DNA of 36,063 nucleotides from an uncultured bacterium (GTDB lineage: Bacteria > Bacillota_I > Bacilli_A > Erysipelotrichales > Erysipelotrichaceae), in NCBI GenBank assembly GCA_903919545.1, contig CAIXIN010000091.1, forward strand, positions 1 through 36,063, given 5' to 3'. This document shows positions 1 through 6,799 of the stretch, in pieces. How positions within the stretch are numbered: position 1 is the stretch's first letter; each line of letters starts with the position of its first letter. The notes beneath the pieces were generated by a model. The model saw only the letters and a list, made by a program, of their open reading frames with translations. It made no database searches and was not told the origin of the DNA. The translations under genes were made by a program, and so were the position numbers.

Positions 1-1170
1 AAAATGTATGATGCGTATAAAGCATCGTTTGATCGTATGGGTCTTAACTATAAGATCGTTACCGCAGATACAGGGGTTATGGGAGGTCTTCTCTCTGAAG
101 AATTCCAAGCTGTGACCGATATCGGTGAAGATCGCTTGGTTCTATGCGACACATGTGAATTCGCCTCCAACATCGAAGTCTCCCCTTGTGTGACCCACGA
201 TATCCCTTTAGAACCTTTTAAAGATTTAAGCGAACTATATACTCCTAACGTAGGTAAGATCAAAGATCTCGTTGAGAATTATCAGATCTCAGAAGATAAG
301 ATGACCAAATCAATGATCTATATGATCGATAAGACAGCAGTATTGGTCATGGTAAGAGCTGATGATGAGATCAATGAAGTCAAACTACAGAAGCTCTTCA
401 GTGCGACCGTAGTTGAACTCGCCAGTGCTGAAGTCGTAGAAAACTTAAGCCACGCTAAGATCGGTTATGCGGGTCCTATCGGGATCAACATCAAGATCGT
501 TGCGGATCATCGCATCAGATCCATGAGTAATTTCTTATTAGGCGCCAATAAAACAGATTATCATTTCCAAAACGTAAATGTGGATCGTGACTTCAAGGTC
601 ACTCAATACGCAGACATCAGAAACATCAAACCAAACGATGAATGTCCTAAATGCGGTGGTAAGATCTATTTCAACAATGGGATAGAAATCGGAAATACCT
701 TTAAATTAGGTGATAAATACTCCAAAGCTTTAGGACTAGAATATCTAGACGCAGACAATACGCTTCATCCTGTCATCATGGGTTCCTATGGGATAGGTCC
801 TGGTCGTTGTCTAGCAGCCATCGTTGAACAGAATCATGATGATTTCGGAATCTTATGGCCAAAGGCTCTAGCGCCTTATACCGTAGGCTTAGTCATCATT
901 AACACCAAGATCGAGCTTCAAAACACCACTGGTGAAGACCTTTATCAACAACTCCTTCAAGCAGGTGTCGATGTCTTACTCGATGATCGTGATGAAAGAG
1001 CTGGAGTCAAATTCAACGATATGGATCTGATTGGGATTCCTCTAAGAATCACCATTGGGAAAACCCTTGAACAAGGCAAAGTCGAAGTTAAATTCAGAAA
1101 TGAAAAAGAGATCCAATTGGTCGATCTCGATCAAGTGCTTCCCTTCGTAAAAACTTTCTTAAATAAGTAA
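1..1170 (+). CDS. proS: Prolyl-tRNA synthetase, 3' part (5' end outside window)
   Basis: Charges tRNA-Pro with proline in the cytoplasm. The reading frame is open from base 1, so this is about the last 389 residues of a protein that normally has about 570; the N-terminal motif 1/2 part lies upstream. Visible parts are the region just after motif 2 (TADTGVMGG, EEFQ), the bacterial-type editing insertion (roughly residues 60-210), class II motif 3 (GSYGIGPGR) and the C-terminal anticodon-binding domain (DDRDERAGVKF). A CPKCGG pair sits between the insertion and motif 3. It is the only gene on the plus strand before 35.7 kb and is followed by a strong terminator. The identification is secure; the true start cannot be seen. 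Confidence 0.97.
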   Translation, partial: KMYDAYKASFDRMGLNYKIVTADTGVMGGLLSEEFQAVTDIGEDRLVLCDTCEFASNIEVSPCVTHDIPLEPFKDLSELYTPNVGKIKDLVENYQISEDKMTKSMIYMIDKTAVLVMVRADDEINEVKLQKLFSATVVELASAEVVENLSHAKIGYAGPIGINIKIVADHRIRSMSNFLLGANKTDYHFQNVNVDRDFKVTQYADIRNIKPNDECPKCGGKIYFNNGIEIGNTFKLGDKYSKALGLEYLDADNTLHPVIMGSYGIGPGRCLAAIVEQNHDDFGILWPKALAPYTVGLVIINTKIELQNTTGEDLYQQLLQAGVDVLLDDRDERAGVKFNDMDLIGIPLRITIGKTLEQGKVEVKFRNEKEIQLVDLDQVLPFVKTFLNK

Positions 1171-1195
1171 AAAGCTGATTCAAATGAATCACATC

Positions 1196-1227
1196 AAACT
1201 GTCAACATCGAATGTTGACAGTTTTTT
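1196..1227 (+). terminator. Rho-independent terminator of proS
   Basis: A perfect 13-bp stem (AAACTGTCAACAT / ATGTTGACAGTTT) with a 3-nt loop runs into a six-T tract, starting 25 nt after the proS stop. On the minus strand no comparable T-run follows the stem, so it probably acts in one direction. Confidence 0.93.
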
Positions 1228-1331
1228 ATTGAAAGGATTATCTTAAATAGGCTGGATATTGTACAGTCATGACTTTAATCTTATATGAAAACTAAATAAC
1301 CTCAATACTAGATATTCTCTAGATGACTAAT

Positions 1332-2297
1332 TTATCCAAGGATAACTAAGGTCAGGTTGATGAGCAGTTCTTTATCTTTTGGATCGGAAGCTGCGATGAG
1401 AATAGCCAATGCTGCAAGTGTCTCATCATTGATTCTCTTGTTACCTATAATAAACAAAGCATTGTTTCTGTCTAGAAAATACAAGAAAATCGTTGATGCG
1501 ATTCGTTTGTTTCCATCGATGAAGCTATGATTCTTTGTGATCAAATAAAGCAGATTGGCTGCTTTTGATTCTAAAGTCGGATAAAGCTCCTTCCCATCGA
1601 ATGTTTGATAAATGGTGGATATACTTGAGTTAAAGGATTGATCACGTTCTTTAGCAAAATTATCACTTTTCCCAGAGAATTTGCTACGGTGAATGATATC
1701 CATACATTCACTGTAATTGATCTGATAAGTATCATGAATTCCTTCGGGTGTTTCAAATGTCCGATGATCATAATCATCTAAAATTGAAAGACCTCTATTG
1801 TAGGCTATCAAAAACTGAAGCAAATCATTACCGCTTAAAGTCAAATCACCATCGATTCTTCGATATGCATCAAGTAATTGAGTAATTTCCGACAGATTTG
1901 GGACTTCAAGTTTTTTGTTATTGATGCTATAACCTTTTCTTAAGTACTCTGAAAGTATTAAGTTGGCCCATCTTCTGAATTCAATACCTCTTTCGGACTT
2001 AACTCGATAACCCACGGATAAAATCATGTCGATACCATAATGTTCTACAATTCTTTGAACTTGTCGGTCACCTTCAAGTTGAACTGTCGCAAATTTTGCG
2101 ACAGTTGGAATATGCTTCAATTCTTCTTTCAATGCGTTATTAATATGTTTCCCTATGGTCTTTATATCTCTTTTAAATAAATCCGAGATTTGGTTTCGGT
2201 TTAGCCAGATCTCTTCCCCATCAAACTTAACATCTATAGAAACTTCACCATCGGTTGACTTGAAAATAATCACCTCATCATTTTCGAATTTCTTCAT
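1332..2297 (-). CDS. RhuM-family protein with C-terminal Fic/Doc domain
   Basis: The N-terminal half (about residues 10-130) matches the virulence RhuM family, with IWLNRNQISDLF, RQVQRIVEHYGIDMI and the SERGIEFRRWA block. The C-terminal half carries a Fic-type signature, HSFIDGNKR, near residues 257-265. Fic enzymes transfer AMP or phosphate from nucleotides to proteins. Here the motif has K where AMPylators have G, and lacks the final arginine of HxFx(D/E)GNGRxxR, so it looks closer to Doc kinases. RhuM was named from a Salmonella pathogenicity island; its biochemical role is not established to my knowledge. The gene stands alone: no Phd-like antitoxin is visible on either side. It lies convergent to proS, and its GATC content is lower than in the core genes, which fits an accessory gene. 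Confidence 0.85.
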   Translation of the reverse strand: MKKFENDEVIIFKSTDGEVSIDVKFDGEEIWLNRNQISDLFKRDIKTIGKHINNALKEELKHIPTVAKFATVQLEGDRQVQRIVEHYGIDMILSVGYRVKSERGIEFRRWANLILSEYLRKGYSINNKKLEVPNLSEITQLLDAYRRIDGDLTLSGNDLLQFLIAYNRGLSILDDYDHRTFETPEGIHDTYQINYSECMDIIHRSKFSGKSDNFAKERDQSFNSSISTIYQTFDGKELYPTLESKAANLLYLITKNHSFIDGNKRIASTIFLYFLDRNNALFIIGNKRINDETLAALAILIAASDPKDKELLINLTLVILG

Positions 2298-2450
2298 ACT
2301 TAACTCCTAGTAAAATACTTATACAATCCAAACCAAAATTATCCTTAACCATACAAAATGAAAAACCTAGAATCAGTTGATAAGAATTTCTGAAATGTGC
2401 CGAAATATCGATTTGAAAGTTAAGGAAAGCTTTAAACCTCATCTCATGCA

Positions 2451-2485
2451 AAATAAAAAGTCCACTTAATTCAGTGAGCTTTTTG
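2451..2485 (-). terminator. Possible terminator downstream of the permease operon
   Basis: Arms AGTCCACT (2459-2466) and AGTGAGCT (2473-2480) pair with one mismatch and one G-U, loop of six. On the minus strand the stem is followed by TTTTTATTTT; on the plus strand by TTTT, so it could work both ways. It lies about 190 nt past the last gene of the operon ending at 2667. Confidence 0.45.
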
Positions 2486-2607
2486 ATGCTATAGTGTGTT
2501 TTGACCTAACAAAGAACATTCGAAAGAAAACTAATAAACAAGTAAACTTATATTCAAAGCTGAACTAGGAACATTTTTACTTATTATCTCGTTTGATCCT
2601 TTTCAGA

Positions 2608-2634
2608 GGTTTCTTATAAATCCACTGCAGTACA
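2608..2634 (-). repeat. Copy A of a 27-28 bp dispersed repeat
   Basis: Plus strand GGTTTCTTATAAATCCACTGCAGTACA would be 27 bases; the shared core is TTTCTTATAAATCCACT. It matches 18661-18688 at 25 of 28 positions (one gap, two substitutions) in the same orientation. Read on the minus strand both copies start TGKACTG, as many IS3-family ends do, and can also be read as the peptide L(Q/K)WIYKK. It is most likely a leftover of a mobile element, either a terminal repeat or the end of a transposase gene; no full element is present. Confidence 0.55.
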
Positions 2635-2666
2635 ATAGAATTCGTAAAATTTTACTAGGCTTAACT

Positions 2667-3011
2667 TTATTTACGTTTCTTTTCTTCTAGGATCTCTCTG
2701 ATGTTTTGAGGAATGACCCAATTCAATAGGACAAGGTATTCACAAACTAAGATAAACAAGATCGATCCCACAAAGATACTTATTTTAACTAAAGTACTTG
2801 GATCATAAGGCATCGTGATGAGCATCAAACTTATTGGCAAGGCATATATCCCTATCATTTGAAAGAGTTGAGCTTGATGAAGCCGTTTAGCGGCTATAGG
2901 ACTTAGTTTAGAGAAATCAACTATGTAGGTCTTTTCTGCCTCATCCATAAGATAGATGTTGCCTTTTTGATTTACCACATGTTTCCATGCGATTCTTTGT
3001 CTCATGTTCAT
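2667..3011 (-). CDS. Small membrane protein of unknown function
   Basis: I do not recognise this 114-residue protein. The first 55 residues are soluble and basic (MRQRIAWKH, then a VDFSKLSPIAAKRLHQ segment). Two hydrophobic segments follow (about residues 52-68 and 75-97), and it ends in a charged tail, EILEEKKRK. The start overlaps the stop of the NuoE-like gene by four bases (ATGA), so the two are translated together and it is the third gene of the permease operon. A second Met at codon 3 is an alternative start. A role as an accessory membrane subunit for the permease or the Fe-S protein is inference from position only. Confidence 0.75.
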   Translation of the reverse strand: MNMRQRIAWKHVVNQKGNIYLMDEAEKTYIVDFSKLSPIAAKRLHQAQLFQMIGIYALPISLMLITMPYDPSTLVKISIFVGSILFILVCEYLVLLNWVIPQNIREILEEKKRK

Positions 3012-3463
3012 ATTTGTTTTCTTTCTTCCAAGATGGAGTTTAGTTTGAGTGTAAACGAAGGATTATCATCGATCTTATTATAGATCTTTTGATCTAAGAC
3101 TGCGTTAGGACCTAAAGAACATAATCCCATACATCCTGTGATTTCAAAATAGAGGATACCATCATCACTTGTACTTCCACTTTTGATGTTGATTAAAGCA
3201 CATAATGCATCTAGATGGTCTTGGTTTTCTTTATGACATGATCTACAAATCAACAAGCTATGTTTAGCCTTTGCTTTACCTTTGTTTAATGGAGCCCATC
3301 CTAAATGTGAGTTAAGTTCACTGTCACTTAATCCAAAGACTTCCTTAATGAACGCTAGTGCTTCTTCAGATACTGATCCATATTTTATTTTTAAGTTGAA
3401 GTGAACTCGTTTAGGAGAATGACCTTCGTCTTTCATCGATTGAATGATGTCTTTTAGATCCAT
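3008..3463 (-). CDS. NuoE-like thioredoxin-fold [2Fe-2S] protein
   Basis: About 151 residues. The N-terminal part (about residues 28-56) is a small helical domain like that of NuoE/HydA small subunits (SEEALAFIKEVFGLSDSEL). The C-terminal part has the cluster cysteines: C73-x2-C76 and C111-x3-C115 (ITGCMGLCSLGPN). The second pair is the standard NuoE pattern; the first has two residues between its cysteines where NuoE has about four. Such proteins pass electrons between NAD(P)H dehydrogenases or hydrogenases and partners, but no NuoF-like partner is in the window. I chose the ATG at 3463, just after the permease stop with AAAAGAGA in front, over the track's TTG at 3487. Its place between a permease and a membrane protein is unusual. 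Confidence 0.8.
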   Translation of the reverse strand: MDLKDIIQSMKDEGHSPKRVHFNLKIKYGSVSEEALAFIKEVFGLSDSELNSHLGWAPLNKGKAKAKHSLLICRSCHKENQDHLDALCALINIKSGSTSDDGILYFEITGCMGLCSLGPNAVLDQKIYNKIDDNPSFTLKLNSILEERKQI

Positions 3464-3464
3464 A

Positions 3465-4184
3465 TCAGTCTCTTTTAAAGATCCCAATCAACTTCTCAGC
3501 ACAGACCACAGTCACGATCATCCAACAGGTATACGCAAACAAAGCTGTGGTATTGAGATCGAGTTTAGCGAGATACAATTGATAACCTAAACCTGGTTGG
3601 ACTTGACCCAATAGCTCCGCCATCACCCCTACTTTGAAACCTAAGGAAACCGCTGTTTGTGTGCTCTCAATCAAATGGGTCTTGATCAAAGGTAAGATGA
3701 CTTTAACCAATCTATGCATATAGTTTTCTGGAAAAAGCTGTCTTAAGTCATTGTATTCAGGGATCGTTGTTTCAATTGCTGTACTTAAATGACTATAAAG
3801 CACTGGGAATAGGATCAGTAAAGTAATAATACTGACTGTCATTTCTCTTGAGAACCAAATCAAAATGATCAAGATATAGGTAATATTAGGGATCGTTTTA
3901 CTAACTAAAATCAAAGGTCTAAACCATGGTTTTAGTTGTGGATAAGATTCTACCAATAAAGCCATCGTTAACGCAACAATCAAAGCGATCATGGTTCCTA
4001 TTAGGACCCTTAATAGAGAAGTCGCTAAACTGATATAGAGAACGGATGTTTGTAATTGTTGAAACATCAAAAAGAGGACAGATGAAAACGAAGGTAAAAT
4101 AATTGCCTTATGAACTAGCAAGGCTGCCCCTTCCCAAATTAATGCATAGAATAACCAGATACTTATTTTTTTCATCGAAGACAT
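3465..4184 (-). CDS. ABC transporter permease, NitT/TauT-like
   Basis: A 239-residue integral membrane protein with about six hydrophobic segments and the binding-protein-dependent transport inner-membrane fold. The cytoplasmic loop that docks on the ATPase is visible in the last third (FKVGVMAELLGQVQPGLGYQLYLA), in the EAA-G pattern typical of nitrate/sulfonate/taurine-type permeases. No ATPase gene is next to it; a solute-binding lipoprotein of the matching broad class lies at 18.7 kb behind thrS. Start: ATG at 4184 with AAGG four bases ahead, but the Met at codon 4 is also possible because TATAAT overlaps the first start. Substrate unknown. It heads a three-gene operon with the NuoE-like and small membrane proteins. 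Confidence 0.87.
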   Translation of the reverse strand: MSSMKKISIWLFYALIWEGAALLVHKAIILPSFSSVLFLMFQQLQTSVLYISLATSLLRVLIGTMIALIVALTMALLVESYPQLKPWFRPLILVSKTIPNITYILIILIWFSREMTVSIITLLILFPVLYSHLSTAIETTIPEYNDLRQLFPENYMHRLVKVILPLIKTHLIESTQTAVSLGFKVGVMAELLGQVQPGLGYQLYLAKLDLNTTALFAYTCWMIVTVVCAEKLIGIFKRD

Positions 4185-4247
4185 TATACCTTATCTAGAG
4201 AACCAAAATAAAATGGACTCTTCAAATGAATGTAAGGATTATACAAT

Positions 4248-4523
4248 TTAGGCTTCTGTGAGTTGATCCAATCGTTGATTTCTAAAGTAAAGTATAAGAT
4301 CGATCCCAACCATAAAGAAGTTCAAGATATAGAAACCAATGACGTAGTTGATCTTTCCACTTAAAAGTTTAGATGTTATACCACAGGCGTATCCAAACAA
4401 GATCATACATAAGAAAAATAGACTCTTGCCTTTGGCTGTTTTTGCCTTGTAAGATTTGAGGATCGACATAGGCCAGGATACTCCAAAACTAAGCACCATA
4501 AAGACTTCAAACAATTCTGGCAT
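4248..4523 (-). CDS. PQ-loop / SemiSWEET-like small membrane protein
   Basis: 91 residues with three hydrophobic segments. The first ends in the motif SWPMSILKSYKAKTAKGKS, which resembles the PQ-loop region with P and the KGKS turn of SemiSWEET-type half transporters. The protein ends in a charged segment after LILYFRNQRLD. SemiSWEETs form dimers that pass sugars; the substrate of this subgroup is unknown to me. The track's start at 4571 would add 16 residues; I prefer the ATG at 4523, preceded by AAGGGGCG at good spacing. It overlaps the 3' end of the GNAT gene by 17 nt, so the two are probably one transcript. Confidence 0.75.
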   Translation of the reverse strand: MPELFEVFMVLSFGVSWPMSILKSYKAKTAKGKSLFFLCMILFGYACGITSKLLSGKINYVIGFYILNFFMVGIDLILYFRNQRLDQLTEA

Positions 4524-5076
4524 AATCGCCCCTTTCAAGAGACTCATTAAATCTCTTACGATCGATCTCATATCGATACTGATCTCTATTCTTTTGGCTT
4601 ATGTCTCGAGCTGGTCGAACTCCACTTTCAGTAGAAATAAGACTCATCCCTAGCTTTCTCATGAGCTGATAAGATTTATGATTCTCCGTATCACAAGTCG
4701 CTTCTATGGTATCGCATTTCAACACATTGAAACCAAAGGTCAATATTTCTAGTGCGGCTTGAAAAGCGTATCCTTTACCCCAATGAGCTCTATTTAAGAT
4801 CCATCCTATTTCAGCTTTAGTTCCTTTTAGGCTCAAAGAAACACCGCCAATCAATTGATTAGATTTTTTCTCAATGATCGCAAGACCATATTCATCTCGC
4901 GGTTCTTGAAGACTTTTAAAGATCGACAAAGCAATGAATTGTTTAGTTTCAAATAGTGTATTTGGACCCCAAAGCATGTATTTTAAAACATCCTCATCTG
5001 TCCCATAAGTATGGACCGCATCACAGTCAGTAAAAGTGTATTCACGTAAAATCAAGTCTTTAGAATGCAGTCTCAT
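4507..5076 (-). CDS. GNAT N-acetyltransferase, RimJ/RimL type
   Basis: 189 residues. It opens like ribosomal-protein alanine acetyltransferases (LHSKDLILREYTFTDCDAVHTYG) and has the acetyl-CoA binding loop WGKGYAFQAALEIL (the Q/RxxGxG/A pattern as HWGKGYA) and the late block CDTENHKSYQLMRKLGM. Enzymes of this kind move an acetyl group from acetyl-CoA to a protein N-terminus or a small amine. The substrate cannot be told from sequence. It is the first gene of a two-gene unit with the PQ-loop protein. Confidence 0.9.
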   Translation of the reverse strand: MRLHSKDLILREYTFTDCDAVHTYGTDEDVLKYMLWGPNTLFETKQFIALSIFKSLQEPRDEYGLAIIEKKSNQLIGGVSLSLKGTKAEIGWILNRAHWGKGYAFQAALEILTFGFNVLKCDTIEATCDTENHKSYQLMRKLGMSLISTESGVRPARDISQKNRDQYRYEIDRKRFNESLERGDYARIV

Positions 5077-5155
5077 ATTTACCTCATCTATTTATATGTC
5101 TATATCTATTATTGATTGAAATAAGAATGATTTTAAAAAGTAAATTTTCTTTAGT

Positions 5156-6799
5156 TTATGAGTGAAAAAGGCTTCCTTGTTCATTCATTCTTTTAAATAC
5201 AGCTACTACAGCAGGATCAAATTGAGCCCCAGAACATTTCTCAACTTCTATCATAGCTTCAGCATGACTAAGTACTTTCTTATAGGTTCTTTCATTGGTC
5301 ATGGCGTCAAATGAATCAGCCAGAGAAACAATTCTCGCCAGCAAAGGTATTTCTTTATTCTTTAATTTTCGTGGATAACCAGTCCCATCCCAACGCTCAT
5401 GATGACACAGAACAATCAATCCTACTTGAGAGAATTCACTGACTGAGACTAAAATCCGATAGCCCATTTCAGAATGTTTCTTAAGCAATTCAAATTCTTG
5501 ATTGGTAAGCGATGTATTACTGTTTAGAATCGATTCATCTATTCCAACTTTACCTATGTCATGCATAAGGCCAGCTAAACGAACTTGATTATTTTCTATG
5601 GTATTTAAGTTCATTTCTTGACCAATCCTATAACATAGATCACTTACTCTACGAGAGTGTTCAATTTCTCTAGGATTTTTCTCATAGAGTGTATTCATAA
5701 TCAGATTGATCATATTGCTCTTTGAACTGGTATGTTCAAAAAGCTTATTGGTATACATTTGATCCTCAGCCGATTTAAAGACAGACTCCATACTCTCCCC
5801 TTGTCTTGTTTTTGAACTTGTTCCAAAAGAAATAGAGATTAAACTGCCTTTCTTATTTAAATCCTCGATCATCTTTTTAATGCGTTCAATAATAATATTG
5901 ACTTCCAACATCTGTGTATTTGGCAAGATAACAACAAATTCATCGCCTCCTAATCGCGCAATAATCTCATCAGCTCTACAGCACTTCTTAATCACTTGAG
6001 CTGCTTCAATGAGAATCTTATCACCATGAAGATGACCAAAAGAATCATTGATCAATTTCAATCCATTCACATCACCCATTAGAATAGTCAAAGGATAATT
6101 ACGAGCTGTGTCTAAACGAACCAACTCTTGTTCGTAAAATCTACGATTATATAAACCAGTAAGTGGATCATGATAACTTATATATTGTATTTCTTCTTCC
6201 TTTTTTACCCGTTCTGAGATGTCTATCAGTACGATTTTAAATGTCATTGGTTCAACATCTTTTATCGCTGAAATTTCTAAATGACCCCAAAATGAAAAAC
6301 CATCCGATCTCATCATTTGAGCTTCCATCTCTACAGGAACCAAGGCATTTATAGAATCTTTCAGTTTACTAAAGTATTCATTTTGAGATTCCTTTTTAAT
6401 AAACCTAGAAAACCCATTTCTCAAGAGTTTATTCCTTTGAGTTAATAAGAGAGTACAAAACGTAAGATTGGTTTCTATTATGATTCCTTTTTCAGATAAT
6501 ACGACATATCCCACAGGAGCAAATTCATAAAGATCAAAGTACTTTGATTTTGTTTCTTCAAGCTGATTGGAAACTCGAGTAAGTTCATTGTTTTGCATCT
6601 CAAGTTCAATTTGATGAACATGAAGTTCATGAATGACTGAGATGATCTCATGAGGTTTCATTTTACTAATGTGTTCAACATCAATAAATTCATCAAGACT
6701 TAATTGTTTTTCAGCATTTGCACGAACAGATTCCTGTTTTTTCAAAGATGTTTTTATCGTTTCTTCATTCTTTGTCAACAGAGTACTATTTTTCTTCAT
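5156..6799 (-). CDS. PAS-GGDEF-HD-GYP c-di-GMP enzyme
   Basis: 547 residues, no transmembrane segment. A helical N-terminal part (about 20-90) is followed by a PAS domain (about 85-205, YDLYEFAPVGYVVL-like), a GGDEF domain with an intact RLGGDEF signature (near 280) and an HD-GYP domain with MHDIGKVG (near 408) and HHERWDGTGYP (near 453). GGDEF domains make c-di-GMP and HD-GYP domains hydrolyse it, so both activities look possible. The allosteric I-site, usually RxxD nine residues before GGDEF, reads RADE here, so product inhibition may be weak or absent. Its start overlaps the CheB-CheR fusion stop by 14 nt. That places it in the same operon and suggests the two act in one signalling path. 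Which activity dominates is unknown. Confidence 0.93.
   Translation of the reverse strand: MKKNSTLLTKNEETIKTSLKKQESVRANAEKQLSLDEFIDVEHISKMKPHEIISVIHELHVHQIELEMQNNELTRVSNQLEETKSKYFDLYEFAPVGYVVLSEKGIIIETNLTFCTLLLTQRNKLLRNGFSRFIKKESQNEYFSKLKDSINALVPVEMEAQMMRSDGFSFWGHLEISAIKDVEPMTFKIVLIDISERVKKEEEIQYISYHDPLTGLYNRRFYEQELVRLDTARNYPLTILMGDVNGLKLINDSFGHLHGDKILIEAAQVIKKCCRADEIIARLGGDEFVVILPNTQMLEVNIIIERIKKMIEDLNKKGSLISISFGTSSKTRQGESMESVFKSAEDQMYTNKLFEHTSSKSNMINLIMNTLYEKNPREIEHSRRVSDLCYRIGQEMNLNTIENNQVRLAGLMHDIGKVGIDESILNSNTSLTNQEFELLKKHSEMGYRILVSVSEFSQVGLIVLCHHERWDGTGYPRKLKNKEIPLLARIVSLADSFDAMTNERTYKKVLSHAEAMIEVEKCSGAQFDPAVVAVFKRMNEQGSLFHS

Larger units (their letters stand above)
2298..2666. other. 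Gene-free AT-rich stretch with a repeat and a hairpin
   Basis: I see no supportable ORF here. It holds an imperfect hairpin at about 2459-2480 and a 27-bp sequence (2608-2634) that recurs beside the Rhs remnant at 18.67 kb. On the minus strand a short open stretch around the repeat reads LQWIYKKP and ends about 13 codons later; stop codons lie just upstream, so it can only be a fragment of a former gene or chance. Confidence 0.6.

Noticed and set aside
2298-2666. Possible small transposase gene around LQWIYKKP
   Set aside because: Stops lie a few codons upstream and only about 20 residues are open; it is at most a fragment.
4456-4653. 65-aa plus-strand ORF across the PQ-loop/GNAT junction
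   Set aside because: Antisense to two well-supported overlapping genes with no signal of its own.
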